Shown piece by piece: positions 1-11,072 of a DNA stretch of 64,000 nucleotides. This stretch comes from Dendrocalamus latiflorus (taxonomy: Eukaryota; Streptophyta; Magnoliopsida; Poales; Poaceae). The position numbers and the translations under genes are program-made. The notes beneath the pieces are model-generated. The model ran no database searches and had not been told where the DNA came from. It saw nothing but the letters and a program-made list of their open reading frames with translations. Every line of letters starts with the position of its first letter. The stretch's first letter is position 1. The stretch is from the NCBI GenBank assembly GCA_017311315.1, contig CM029669.1:11212390-11276389 (forward strand), given 5' to 3'.

Positions 1-1904
1 CGGGTTGGAGACCCGGTTGTGGAAGCTAAATAGAGAGTGAGGGTTTGGAGTGGAGTGTTGGTTTTCCCTCCACTTTCCTGATGAGAGTTTGACTTTTGCT
101 TCATTTGTATGTGGAGCAAGGAAGTGAGGTTTGGTCTGCAATTCTTGATTTCTCATTTGTGGGTGTGAGCTTGGTGGTTGGGCTGACATTTCTTGATTTG
201 CTATTTGAGTGTATGAGCTCCTCTTCTCTATATAGAGAGTGGGAGATGGCAGTGCTGAGTAAGCGTTGGGAGCTCAAAGCAGTAGAGTGGTGTTCCTTCT
301 TCTCTGCGTGTGTGAGAGCTTAGACAAGTGAGTGTGCGTGTGATCATCTCAGTGAGCAAGCATGTAGTGAGATGGCTGTGAGATGAACCCTTTGTAATAG
401 CCCATGTCTCTGAATCAATATGAAATGGATTGAGTTTGAGCTATCCCTTTTCTTGTGCCTGTGTTTCAGTTCTGCCAGTTTGAAGCTTTCTGTTCTTCTC
501 TGTGTTTTAAGTGTTTGGGTTGATTCTTTTGCTTGAGGAGATGAATCCTTTTAGCTCTGTGCAGGAAATTAGCCCCAAGGTCATTTGACCAATCTATTTC
601 TAAGAGCAAATCTCAAAATCCATGTGTACTCCTTTCTCTCTCTCCTGCTCACATTTCCTTTGTTTTGCAAAAGCTAGGGTTTGGAGGCAGGGGACATTTG
701 GTTCTTTGATTTTCTCAGTGGAATGTTTGTTGAAGAATTGTGTTTTCCTGTTGTGAGATCATTTCCTGCTGTATTTCAAAGTCTCCTGGCCAAAAGATGG
801 AGAATCACAAGCCCTTTTGGACCTTGGTCTCTTTTTCGGTTTGGTTTTTCGTCCATGCAGCCAAATGACCTTTCTCTGCCGAACTGCTCTTGATCTCTTC
901 CTGAAGTTTGAGTAAGCTATTTGGTTCAAATCTCAGCTTACCTTGGCTTGAAAAGTGCTGCAATCTTTAGTCCTTTCTCTGCTTTTCGGTTCAGCAACAC
1001 AGTAATTACTGTGTCTGCTATTTTCGGGTTGTTGCTGCAGATTTCAGTTATAAATCTTCAATTCTATTTTCAGGTTGCTGCTGCATATATTTTTAGTTCC
1101 TTTTTAGTGCATGTAGTCCTCAGTTCAGCAGAGTTTCTCGGCTTGCTCCTGTTTTTAGTTTTTGTTGCCTGCTGATTTGATCTGCAGTTTGTGTTTAGTT
1201 TTCAGTTGGGGGCAGTCAACAGTCAGCAATCAGCAGTAATTACTGTGCTCCTTTGGTTTTTGGCAGATGCTTCTTTTCAGTCATTTGCTTGAAGTTTCAG
1301 CAGCAAAGGTAGTCACTTTTTAGAGTATTTTCAGCTGCAGTTTCAGCAGCAAAGGAAGTCTCTTTTAGACTATTTTCAGTTGCAGTTTTAGCAGCAAAGG
1401 TAGTCACTTTTTAGAGTATTTTCAGCTGCAGTTTCAGCAGCAAAGGAAGTCTCTTTTAGACTATTTTCGGCTGCAGTTTTAGCAGCAAAGAGTCTGTTTT
1501 TAGTTCGCTCTTTGATAATCTCTGTGCAGTCTCATTTCGGCTAGCTGCTCACTGTTTTGCTTCTTGTCGCTGCTCTCTGGTCTGCATTAGTTCTCTATGT
1601 TCAGTTCTTGCAATTTCCAGTCCGTTTCCTTTGTTTGATAGTGAAGTCTATTTTCTGAAAATTATGCCGGTCTAGTCTTGCCTCTTCCTTGAGTCATTCG
1701 GCAAAATTATTTTCGTCGTCCAGTAAGCATGAATGTTCTTCTTCATAGCTACTATAGCTATTGGAGAAGAAATGTGCGGAATACTTGAGGCGATTTTTGA
1801 AGGCACCATTCACCCCCCTCTGTTGCCATTTTCGATCCTACAAACTTTGGTGAAGCTCACTTGTGGAAAAAAGGAGGATATAATTGGATTCCTTGGAGCA
1901 CGAG
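1..1904. other. AT/GT-rich non-coding sequence, no gene seen
   Basis: No ORF here has recognisable protein similarity. The T- and TG-rich composition, with a stretch near 395-450 that reads like the polyadenylation end of an LTR, suggests old retrotransposon sequence. I cannot find a matching primer-binding site or a second copy in the window. A short tandem array lies at about 1288-1495. Assignment to any family is uncertain. Confidence 0.4.
1288..1495. repeat. 45-46 bp tandem repeat, about 4.5 copies
   Basis: The unit reads roughly as CAGCAGCAAAGG, then AGTCTCTTTTAGA or AGTCACTTTTTAGAG, then a TATTTTCAG-type spacer with GCTGCAG. Two sub-variants alternate (GGTAGTCAC and GGAAGTCTC), so the higher-order period is about 91 bp. 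The repeated CAGCAG and CTGCAG triplets make each unit partly self-complementary. It shows no coding potential and lies in apparent retroelement sequence. Confidence 0.75.
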
Positions 1905-2919
1905 GAGTCCATTTTGGGGCTTTGAAAGACGGGGACATGGATAGTGGTGGCTAACGGCAGGAGAGAAGGTTTGGAGCTCCACGGTGGCTTTAGGATCTCT
2001 TGGTGATTTTTTTTGCGGTTGAGGGTGGTTTAGTCATCTGTGGGGCATAAGGTTCACAATGGGGGCAGTGGTTTGGGTCAGGAAAAGCTCGCCTGAGCTA
2101 TTCATGGGAAAGGCTTTCCAGCCGGTGGTAGATTTTGCCACTAGAGCTCTCGGGAAATGCTCACGTCCAAGTGAGTTCACCAACGTGATCAGGAGACAAA
2201 GGAGGCCCTGTTAGCGAATGCAATTGAATTTTAATCAAGAGACAAAGAAGGTTGGGTTTAGGGCTCACCGGGCTCAGGGGAGATCACCGGTGGCGCTACA
2301 GTGAGGAAGAGCTCAATTCGGTGGTTCTGATGTGAAGGTGGGAGTGGTGTGGGGTTCTCAGCGAAGCTGGTTGAGCTTTAAGGGCGAAATGAGGCGGTAG
2401 GAGCAGTGTTAGGGTTCGGGCAGTTTTGGCACGTGGAAGGGAGAGGCAAAGAGGGACGCTGCCGTGGGAGAGACAACGCAGGCGAGGTGGCACTAGCTCT
2501 CTACAAGAGTTGGCAGGTGACGGAAACAACTGGTATGGTGACTCGCGCGGGTTGGCCAGGCGTAGCAACGAGCTGCGGCGGGAGAGAGGAGGGGCGGGTC
2601 AGACGGCGCGCGAAGCGAGGGAGGGCGGAGGGTAGGGTGACTAACTGGTGGGGCCGCGATGCCAAGAGTGGACCAAGCGGTGTGAACGTGAGGGGAGGAT
2701 GCGGCCGCAAAATCAGGCGACGGCAGCCTGGCGCATGGAGCAGTGCAATAGAGAGGCGGTGGTGGAAGGTGGCTTTTCATAAGGCATCGGCAGGAGAAGG
2801 CGGAGAGACCAAAGAGGAAGGGTGCAACACAAGGAAATTTGCCAAATTGGGTAAGAATTAAGAATTTAAACAAAAGAAAAAAAGAAATCAAATCTTTTGA
2901 AGTTTGAGGTTGTTTCAAT
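1905..2919 (-). mobile_element. Truncated chromovirus LTR fragment
   Basis: This stretch aligns by eye with the GC-rich half of the LTR at 11073-13446. Shared landmarks are the tract around CCATTTTGGGG, the segment GGTTTGGGTCAGGAAA, the GAGTTCACCA block, and the end that reads TTTGCCAAATTGGG and then a terminal TTGTTTCA. The terminal TTCA matches the LTR end TTATTTCA of the intact element, which fixes a minus orientation. The distal half of the LTR and all internal sequence are absent. Divergence is clearly greater than between the two LTRs of the intact element, so this is an older or sister-family insertion. Confidence 0.65.
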
Positions 2920-2979
2920 TGCAGTGCGAGGCATGTATCTTAACAGGGAGGGTCGGTAGAGAATTGCTCAATTCAAGTC
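2920..2979. other. Short spacer between old LTR fragment and intact element
   Basis: Sixty bases of single-copy-looking sequence. The last base at 2980 begins the target duplication of the adjacent element. Nothing else is recognisable. Confidence 0.4.
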
Positions 2980-2984
2980 CTGAG
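2980..2984. repeat. Target-site duplication CTGAG, left copy
   Basis: CTGAG lies immediately outside the left LTR terminus and is repeated exactly at 13447-13451 outside the right LTR. Five base pairs is the usual duplication for Ty3/gypsy integrases. The match fixes both element boundaries. Confidence 0.9.
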
Positions 2985-5123
2985 TCTAACGCCCCCATTT
3001 CTGAAGGCGCTAGTAATCCCCACAACTACTCAAAAATGAACAGTTGTGGAGTACTGAACATGGGTGCGCACCACAACAGCACAAGCTTACAGCAAAAGAT
3101 CCAACTTTTATTACAACATACGGTTTAACAACCAGTTTTTACAGAGGCGCATAAGCCCAAAACTAACATACATCACAAAAAACTCCTAAGTGGCCTGAGC
3201 GCAGCTGAGACACAAAACCACCCATCCTCTGCAAAGAAAGGCTCTTTGGGAACCTCGTCTTTAGCGGGGACTTCCTGATTCCATTGATCTTCTATTGTTG
3301 TTTAGCAAGTTATGAGTACAACCGTACTCAACAAGTTACAAGGGAAAACCCTAATTTACTACTTGCAAGGATATTCAAGGATAGGAATATACTGGTTTTA
3401 TTACATTGAGTGGATGCAGTTTTATTTGTAAACAAATAAAATCAAAGCAGTTCTCCTTAAGATCATGTGGTTTTCCTTTAACAGTTAAAATTCACCATTA
3501 CCCAATTTAACAACATTATAAAAGTTACTTTTGCCTCGATGTTGGAATCACCCAATTAACACAGCTTCATTAACCAGAAGCACGGCGTATTCACATACCA
3601 TTAATTTCACTCTACAGAGTTGCTCAGCTTTACCCACATGATTTCTTAACTCCCGCGACAAAATTAAGAAAACCAAGTCGTTTCACTGCTCAATTCTTTA
3701 TATAGTCTCTGCCCAACAGAATCACTCAGACACGGTTCACATCTAACCCTAAACTCTTCTGCCCGCTCTGAGTGACCTCTATCGTTGTTAGGTATGGTTT
3801 TACCATTCCGCATACTTAACTCCCCATCATCAAACACCAACTTCCTGTAGAGGTTCAATTGAGTTGAGCAGCTACTAAACCAGGGTTGACAAGTCAACTC
3901 TTGTGGTTAAGCGATCACTATGTCTTTTACTTAGCATAAGGTTCTCGTCCTTATATTTTTCACTTGAGGCATAAACAACCATCCCAACTGTGCTCAACAG
4001 CACTACCACCATTTCACCAGCCTCCACCCTAGGGTAAGGTCGTGGATAGAGGTCACATCGTGGCTTTCCACAGTGCACCCTTACCCTAGTACCAGTTTTC
4101 AAACCCTGCCAACCAACGGCCAAGTCACTTAGTAGTACAAAATTTTGAATGTGATGATCTACAAATATTTATATGATATTTTAATTATTACTAAGGCTGT
4201 CAAGGTGAATGTGGCCACCAATTAAACAAGGCATTTATCAGTGGTAGGATTTAACTATTTAGCATGCCATTCTAAATATTTATTTTAATCAATTAACATT
4301 TCACAATTAACAATAATGAAAATAATTAATTAAATAATGTAAATTTCATGGGATTCAATATGATCAAAAACTTGTAACTTGCCTTGTGAATCAGAAACTT
4401 CAACAATCTCGTAAACCTCGGTGCTTGGATTTGATCCTTGAACCGTCGCTTCAGAGAGATCGGAAGCTAGCATAAACACAAAAAATAATGACATAAGTCC
4501 ATACTTGAATTAATCAAGCTAGGAAAAATAATCTAATTAAAAAGGAGTAAATTGCATAAAATTCAAATGAAGGGATTTGAATTTATTTGGGATTGAATTT
4601 GATGAAATGGAAGTCAACAAATAGGTTCACGGCATCGAGACGATCAAAATGCTGCATTTTTGGGATTGTTGGAATTTTCTAGATTTTTCTGGGATTTTTA
4701 ATGATTTTTCTGAATTTTCTCGGATGAAAAGTGTTGGGCTCGGCACAACCGCACAGTGTTGCCTGGCCGGATTTTCTCCGTGCAACCGAGCAGGCCGGTC
4801 GACTTGCGGCCCACTTCGCGCACGTGCGAAGGCCCAACGCGCACACGCATCCACCCCCATAGGCGACGCGTAGACAACACGAATGGCCTGGATTCAAACG
4901 ACACTGACGCCTCGGATAGAAAGGAGTTAACGGGTGCCGACGGCCGAGATTTGATCACGTCGCCCCCCGGGAGGTCGTCTTCAACCTCCAACTCCCCTCT
5001 TCGGCAGAAAGCAGAGCATAACGGGTCAAGCGAATTTTGGGGAGTTTGCCAAATTGGGAAAGGAGAAAATTCGAGCAAAATTTCAAATAAAATTTCAATT
5101 TTTTGAATTTTTAGGTTATTTCA
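2985..5123 (-). repeat. 3' LTR of the chromovirus
   Basis: It ends at 5123 (plus-strand TTATTTCA, so the LTR begins TGAAATAA on the element strand) directly beside the polypurine tract. The left terminus reads TCTAACGCC where the partner LTR has TGTAACGCC, so the terminal dinucleotide has mutated. Compared with the 5' LTR, this copy keeps about 0.66 kb (3430-4090) that the partner lacks. It has lost about 0.93 kb corresponding to 12423-13354; the junction is at about 5033. The GC-rich part at 4740-5030 carries short ORFs that I regard as non-coding. Confidence 0.9.
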
Positions 5124-5139
5124 ACCTACCCCCTTAAAA
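5124..5139 (-). other. Polypurine tract of the chromovirus
   Basis: The minus strand reads TTTTAAGGGGGTAGGT immediately before the LTR start TGAAATAACC. This is the plus-strand priming site for reverse transcription. A near-identical tract borders another LTR at 60102. Confidence 0.85.
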
Positions 5140-5164
5140 AGTATCTTGACCTCGAGATTAAGTT

Positions 5165-8100
5165 GGTCCAGGGAGTAAGTTGGAAAAGTCCCACTGTAAG
5201 TCTGACTCCTTTTCCCATGTAGACTCTGCAGAGTATGATTTTTCCATTGGACTCGACAAAATCTGATATTCTTGTTTCTGACTTGTCGCTCTGTCGTTTC
5301 TAGTATCTGGAAGGGCTCTTCTGAATATGTCAAATCTTCTTGGAGTTCAATCTCTTCTATTGAAACCTCATCGGTAGGCTGTCTCAAACATTTTCTGAGT
5401 TGGGACACATGAAATACATTGTTTACTCTGGCCAGGTTTGGTGGCAACTGCACTTCATATGTCACTTCTCCTATTCTCTTGGTGATCTGAAATGGACCTA
5501 CATATCTTGGAGCCAACTTTCCTTTTACTTGAAATATCTTGACAATTTTGAATGGAGTAACCTTGAGATACACAAAATCTCCTACTTCAAAGTTCAGATC
5601 CTTTCTGCGAGTATTTGCATAACTTTTCTGACGATCTTGAGCAATCTTCATTTTACCTCTGATAATTCTCACATGAGCTTGTGCATCCTGGACAATTTGA
5701 GGCCCAAGAAATTGGTGTTCTCCTACCTCGGTCCAATTCAAAGGTGTTATGCATTCTCTCCTATATAATGTTTCAAATGGAGCCATCTGAATATTAGCTT
5801 GATAACTGTTGTTGTATGAAAAGTATGCAAACGGTAGATAGGTATTCCATGCTGCTCCATATACAATGGCACATGCCCTCAACATGCTTGATAACTGTTG
5901 CTGTACTAAAAGCCAAATTTGTACCCATCGCCTCATGTAATTTTCCCCAAAACTTTGAAGTGAATTGAGCACCTCTATCTAAGATAATCTTCTTTAGGAC
6001 TCCATGAAGTACTACAATTTTTGTCAAATATAACTCTGCCAGTTTATCTTTTCTATAAGTCTGCTTGATGGGAAGGAAATGTGCTACCTTAGTTAGCCGA
6101 TCAACAATAACCTAGATAGCATCATATCCTTCTCGAGTCTTAGGTAATCCAGTAATGAAGTGCATACCAATACTTTCTCACTTCCATTCCGGCACAGGTA
6201 ATGGATGTAACAGACCTGAGGGTTTTTAATGATGTATCTTCACTTGTTGACATACATCGCATTTGGCCACATATTCTACTATTTCTTTCTTCGTGTTACT
6301 CCACCAAAATCTCTTCGTCAGGTCTTGATACATTTTCGTGCCTCCAGGGTGTATTGAAAATTGCGAAGAATGAACTTCTGCTAATATCAAGTCATTCAGT
6401 TCCTTCTTTTTGGGTATACAATAACGACCACAAAACCTCAAAATTCCATGCTCGTCTTCAGTGAATTCAGTTGGATTTTTCTCTTGACCATTCTTCTTGA
6501 GTTGCTGAATTTCTTCATCCTCGTCTTGAGCTAATTTAATTTGATCTGTCAACAGTGGTTAAATCTCAAGTGTTGCCAACATGCCTTGTTCAACTATTGT
6601 CAGATTTAACTTCTGCATTTTGGTTACCAATTGCGGTGGATAATCAATCTTATTAACTATACTCTAATAAGCCTTTCTGCTAAGTGCATCTACAACCACG
6701 TTGGCTTTGCCTAGATGATATTGAAGATATATATCAAAATCTTTTATCAACTCTAGCCATCTTCGCTGTCTCAGGTTCAACTCAGGTTGCGTAAAAATAT
6801 ATTTCAAATTTTTGTGATATGAGAATATTTCACAGTAATTACCCAATAAGTAATGCCTCCAGATCTTCAGTGAGTGAACCACTAGAGCTAACTCCAAAGC
6901 ATGAGTAGGGTAGTTTTCTTCATGAGGTCGTAATGGCCTTTAAGCATAAGCTACGAGCTTTTCTTCTTGCATCAAAACACATCCTAATCCTTGTCTTGAA
7001 GCGTCACAATAGATTTGAAATTCTTTTTCTGGATTTGGAAGGATTAAGACAGGTGCTATTGTCAACTTCGTCTTCAACTGTTGGAAACTTTCCTCACAAT
7101 TGTCTGTCCATTCAAAAGGCTTGTCTTTCTTAAGCAGTTGTGTAAGTGGACGAGCAATATTTGAGAATCTTTTTATGAATCAGCGGTAATAATCTGCTAA
7201 CCCAAGAAAACTTCTAACTTCTGTCACTGTAGTTGGTTGTTTCCATTCCATAACAGATTTGATCTTTTCTGGATCTACCTTGACTCCTTCTCTAGTAATT
7301 ATATGGCCCAAAAATGCGACTTCATTTATCCAAAGTCACATTTACAGAATTTTGCATACAGCTGATGTTTTTTGAGTTTGGTCAAGGCAATATGTAAGTG
7401 CTCCGTATGTTCTTCTTCACTTTTGGAGTAAATCAGTATATCATCCACAAAAACTACCACAAAACAATCCAACTGGTCCATGTACACCAGGTTCATAAGG
7501 TTCATGAAGTATGCTGGTGCATTGGTTAAACCAAAGGGTACCACCGTAAACTCATATAGCCCACATCTTGTTGTAAATGCAATCTTTTCTCGATCTTGTT
7601 CTCGGATTTTGAGTTGATGATAGCCCGATCGCAGATCGATTTTTGAGAATACTTTTGCTCCTTTGAGTTGATTAAATAAATCATCAATTCTTGGCAATGG
7701 ATATTTATTCTTGATTGTTACTGCATTTAATCCCCGATAATCAACACACATTCTCAGACTTCCATCTTTCTTTTTGGCAAACAACACTGGAGCTAACCAG
7801 GGTGATACACTTGGATGTATAAACTCTTTCTCTTTCAATTCATCCAGCTGCTTTTTAAGCTCTTTTAACTCATTGGCTGACATTCTATATTGATGTTTTG
7901 TAATGGGTTTAGTGCCTGGAATTAACTCTATAGCCAGCTCTATCTGTCGATCAAATGGCCTTCCAGGTAATTCTTCAGGAAATACATCTGGATATTCTTG
8001 CACCACTTGCACTTGTATTCCTTCATTTGTCAGCACACTGTGTACACATCTCTTCATATTCTGTATTAAATCATGATTAGTACTTACCACTATCTCTTGA

Positions 8101-8692
8101 CCTTCAAGATTGGTCAGAGTCACTGTTTTATTCTCACAACTCACTATGGCTTTGTTTTTAGTAAGCCAATTCATTCCTAAGATAAGATCTATTCCTTTCA
8201 TATCTAACAGCAATAAATTGGCTTTAAACTCCACCCCATGGTTTTCTATGGTCATGTCACTACACCTAAAACGAGATTCCATCCTAATTCCATGTGTTTG
8301 AATATCATAGTGTTTTTGCAATGAAACAACTGGCATTTGATTTTTTGTGACAAAATCCATGGATAAAAATGAATGTGTTGCACCAGGGTCAAATAAAATC
8401 AATGCAGGCTTGGAGTTGATCGGAAACATACCTACAATGACGTCATTTGCCCTGGCTGCATCCTCCACTGAAAGATGATTCACTCTTGCTTGAAATGTTG
8501 GATTTACTATGCCTCTGCCTCTACCTGCAGACATGCCTGTGGAAGACCCTGTAGGCATTCCCATTGTGATTTTGGCTGGTGCTGTTGGTCTTGGTGCAGA
8601 AGGTCTTGTTTGCAATATAATTGGCTTTACATCTGGTTGTTGAGTTCCGGTCTGAAGTTTTGCCACTTCAAAAGGCAGTCCTTTCTTGGGAT
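5165..8692 (-). pseudogene. pol: Chromovirus pol: PR-RT-RH-INT-chromodomain, broken
   Basis: The longest open stretch (8777-7326) runs from the gag tail through an aspartic protease motif near 8390 (LFDPGATHSF, with Pro where Ser or Thr is usual after the catalytic Asp) to reverse transcriptase with SKIDLRSGYHQL, FGLTNAP and the catalytic FVDD near 7445. A one-base loss near 7326 breaks the frame. RNase H follows at about 7200-6664, ending in the LGKANVVVDALSR block. The H2C2 zinc finger of integrase is at 6552-6226 and ends in CDVCQQVK. The integrase core at about 6150-5790 has several stops, and the stretch around its third catalytic acidic residue (near 5900) is deleted. The C-terminal part (5800-5200) contains a GPFQI motif and, near 5340-5230, a chromodomain-like EEPFQILE segment. 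As it stands it cannot give a working polyprotein. Confidence 0.9.
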
Positions 8693-9716
8693 TGATCTCT
8701 GAAATGTCCAACTTGGCCACAATGATAACATGCATTTGTCTTTTGTGGACAATTTCGCTTGTAATGATTTCCTCCATAGGTGTGACATCTTATCATCAGA
8801 GATTGAGAACTGGCACCCTGCTGAGGAGCATTATATTGCGGTCGTGGTATGAGTACCACCTGGCGAGTTGACTGTTGTCGATGTTGTGGTGGTGCTAGTG
8901 TTCTCCCTCTTTGAGCACTAAAGGATGATGTTGATCTTTGCATTGCTTTTCTCTTCCATGATTCTTCCATCTTATTTCTTGCTTCTTCAGATGTAATCAA
9001 TTTATTTACCATGGCAGGTAAGTCCTTAAAATCCATAGCTGAAATATGGTATTTTAGGGACTTTTTGCAAGCCTTCCCTGAATCTCTCCATCCTCTTAGC
9101 TTCTGTCTTAACATCATCTGGGGCATATCTTGCAATTGATTAAATTGATGTAGATATTCCATAACTGATCGTCCCCCTTGTTTTAGTGCTAAAAATTCTC
9201 AGCGCTTTACTTGAATAACACCATCAGGGATATGAGCTTGACGAAAAGATTCTTCGAATTCTTTCCAAGAAATCTCTCTGTCTTCATGCATTGTCTGAAA
9301 GTTAATCCACCAAGTGGCAGCTTGGCCCTGAGTTGATGAGAGGCATACAATAATTTTTCCCTCTCATCACGCTGTACTATTTTTAGTTTCCTTTCTACAT
9401 GTCTTAACTAATCCTCTGCTGCCAAAGGATCTGGTAACGTTGAGAAAGTAGGGGGTCTAGTCTTCTGAAAATCAGCTCATCTTGATGTAACTTGTGCCCC
9501 TTCTCTACCAAGAGCTATTCCTGCTGAACCACTTGAAGAAGCTGTCCTGATTGCAATTTGTTCAAGTAATCTTGAGTGCTATTTCATTAATCTTGCTTGG
9601 TTCATTTCTGCCCAATGCATATTTTGTTCCATCATGGCCAAGATACTGGCAAGAGCAGATTGGTTTCCTACAGCATTATCTTGTTCTACTGGTTGATTTC
9701 TTGGATCTGGTTCCAT
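8690..9716 (-). pseudogene. gag: Chromovirus gag with zinc knuckle, broken
   Basis: I place the start at the ATG at 9716, which opens a Gln/Asn-rich N-terminus with the MEQNMHWAEM block typical of chromovirus gag. In-frame stops interrupt it near 9585, 9470 and 9410. The capsid part continues in the open stretch 9162-8668. A CCHC knuckle begins CYHCGQVGHFRD near 8725-8695, but the last Cys is missing because two bases are lost at about 8697. The same loss throws gag and pol into different frames. In related elements gag and pol are read continuously here, so this is decay and not programmed frameshifting. Confidence 0.8.
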
Positions 9717-9832
9717 TCCTACCATCTTGGTTCTGCGGTGAGGAGCTTGAAATTGGCTTCGCAGTGGCTTTTCAAGAAAATCGGATAGGTGAGAATTTGA
9801 ATTTCAAGATGAGTTTAGAGCGAATGAGATAA

Positions 9833-10045
9833 GAGCTAGAGTGAACAAGGAGAAAGACTCTTTGAAAGCAGAGAGATAGAGATACTATTAACAACAAATC
9901 TTAACAAACTGCTTAGAGTTTATTTTACAACCTGCCTTACAACCACAAAAGACTATTACTTGGATACAAACTAGACTACCGCCAACTAAACCAGCCCAAC
10001 TGCTTCACAAAAAACCTGCCTCTGGAGCTCATCCTCTGATCTTCA
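9833..10045 (-). other. Spacer between leader ORF and gag
   Basis: About 210 bp with no sustained reading frame lies between the acidic leader ORF and the gag start. It has the purine-poor composition of an untranslated stretch. No splice signal that would join the two ORFs stands out by eye. Confidence 0.4.
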
Positions 10046-10702
10046 CTAGCCACTGGATGGTGGGTTTCTTGAAGTGTAGTGGATATGCTCTTCCGGGTCC
10101 TCCTCCTCATCATCGTCGTCTTCCTGTGTTGGCCCCTTGCCCTTGTCATCGTCTCTGACTCGTGGCTCTGGAGAACGAACTGGACGGAATAGGAGATGAT
10201 AGCCCCGGGCAGTGAGGCGTCGACAAGGCTGGGATGGAGCAGGATCTGTAGGCACATGAGGGGATTCTCCACAATCCGACATCTCTCTGGCCTCAACCAT
10301 GTTTCATCGTTGGATGTCTTGTCTCAACACACGTATCTCCTGCTGGGCTTGATATAGCTGCTTGTGTAGCTCTTGAGACTCCTGGAGGGTTCGAGAATAT
10401 ATAGTCTCCTGGTGGACTATATAGCTCGATGCTACCCCCAGGCGTGGGTCATCCTCATCTCTCGGTTGTGGAGTTGCATAGGTCTTTCCTCTATAGGTAG
10501 TCTGGGGAACCATATCAAAAGGAGACTTATCGAACTCAGCATTGTAATACCTCCTCAGGTACAGTACTGCATTCCTGTCAGCGTCTTGAACAGCATCAAA
10601 CTCTTTAATTCTATTACCATAAAACCTTCGCTCTCTGTCTGGACAAACAGGTAGCGGGGTCAGATCAACCCATGCCTTCCAGTCATAGCGTTCATCATCC
10701 AC
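10046..10702 (-). pseudogene. Extra ORF between PBS and gag, coiled-coil plus acidic tail
   Basis: One reading frame spans about 218 codons, interrupted only by a TGA at 10304-10306, with the same frame continuing to a stop near 10046. The N-terminal part is rich in Asp, Arg and Tyr. Codons at about 10410-10310 encode a Gln/Glu/Leu heptad-like stretch (QELHKQLYQAQQEIRVLRQD) that should form a coiled coil. The C-terminus has a run of about ten Asp/Glu near 10105-10080. There is no ATG near the 5' end: GTG at 10702 follows an in-frame TAG by one codon, so the true start may lie further right or be lost. It is too far from gag and too different to be gag's N-terminus. I do not recognise its function. 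Confidence 0.55.
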
Positions 10703-11057
10703 ATACTAGGTCACGGCATGGAAGACAGGTTTGTGCCAATTTGTAGCTCCCAAAAACTGCTTCATCTCCCAGAGCTAAGACAGCCATCCCACAATGTTCT
10801 CTGACCTTGAATGAACAAAGTGCACCATCTGCTTAACAACAAAAATTTTGAGATTAGACAAGGCTTGACATAATCATTTGCAAAAAGCAAAACTTAAGCC
10901 AGAAATAAACTAAGATAGGTAAGACAGCACCAAGGAAGGAAAAGACAACAATAATACTTATATTTTATATAAATCCTTTTACCTTTTTCATTTAGGTTTT
11001 GCTATAAAACAGCCCTCCTAATTCCCCTTAGGTCTCAACCTAGGGTCAAGCAAGTCT

Positions 11058-11069
11058 ACTCTGATACCA
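11058..11069 (-). other. Primer-binding site for tRNA-iMet
   Basis: The minus strand reads TGGTATCAGAGT three bases inside the 5' LTR. It is complementary to the 3' end of initiator methionine tRNA except for its last base, as is usual for plant LTR elements. Confidence 0.9.
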
Positions 11070-11072
11070 CTC

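Noticed and set aside
8690..8780. Programmed ribosomal frameshift between gag and pol
   Set aside because: The frame change coincides with loss of a conserved zinc-knuckle Cys by a two-base deletion, which is decay.
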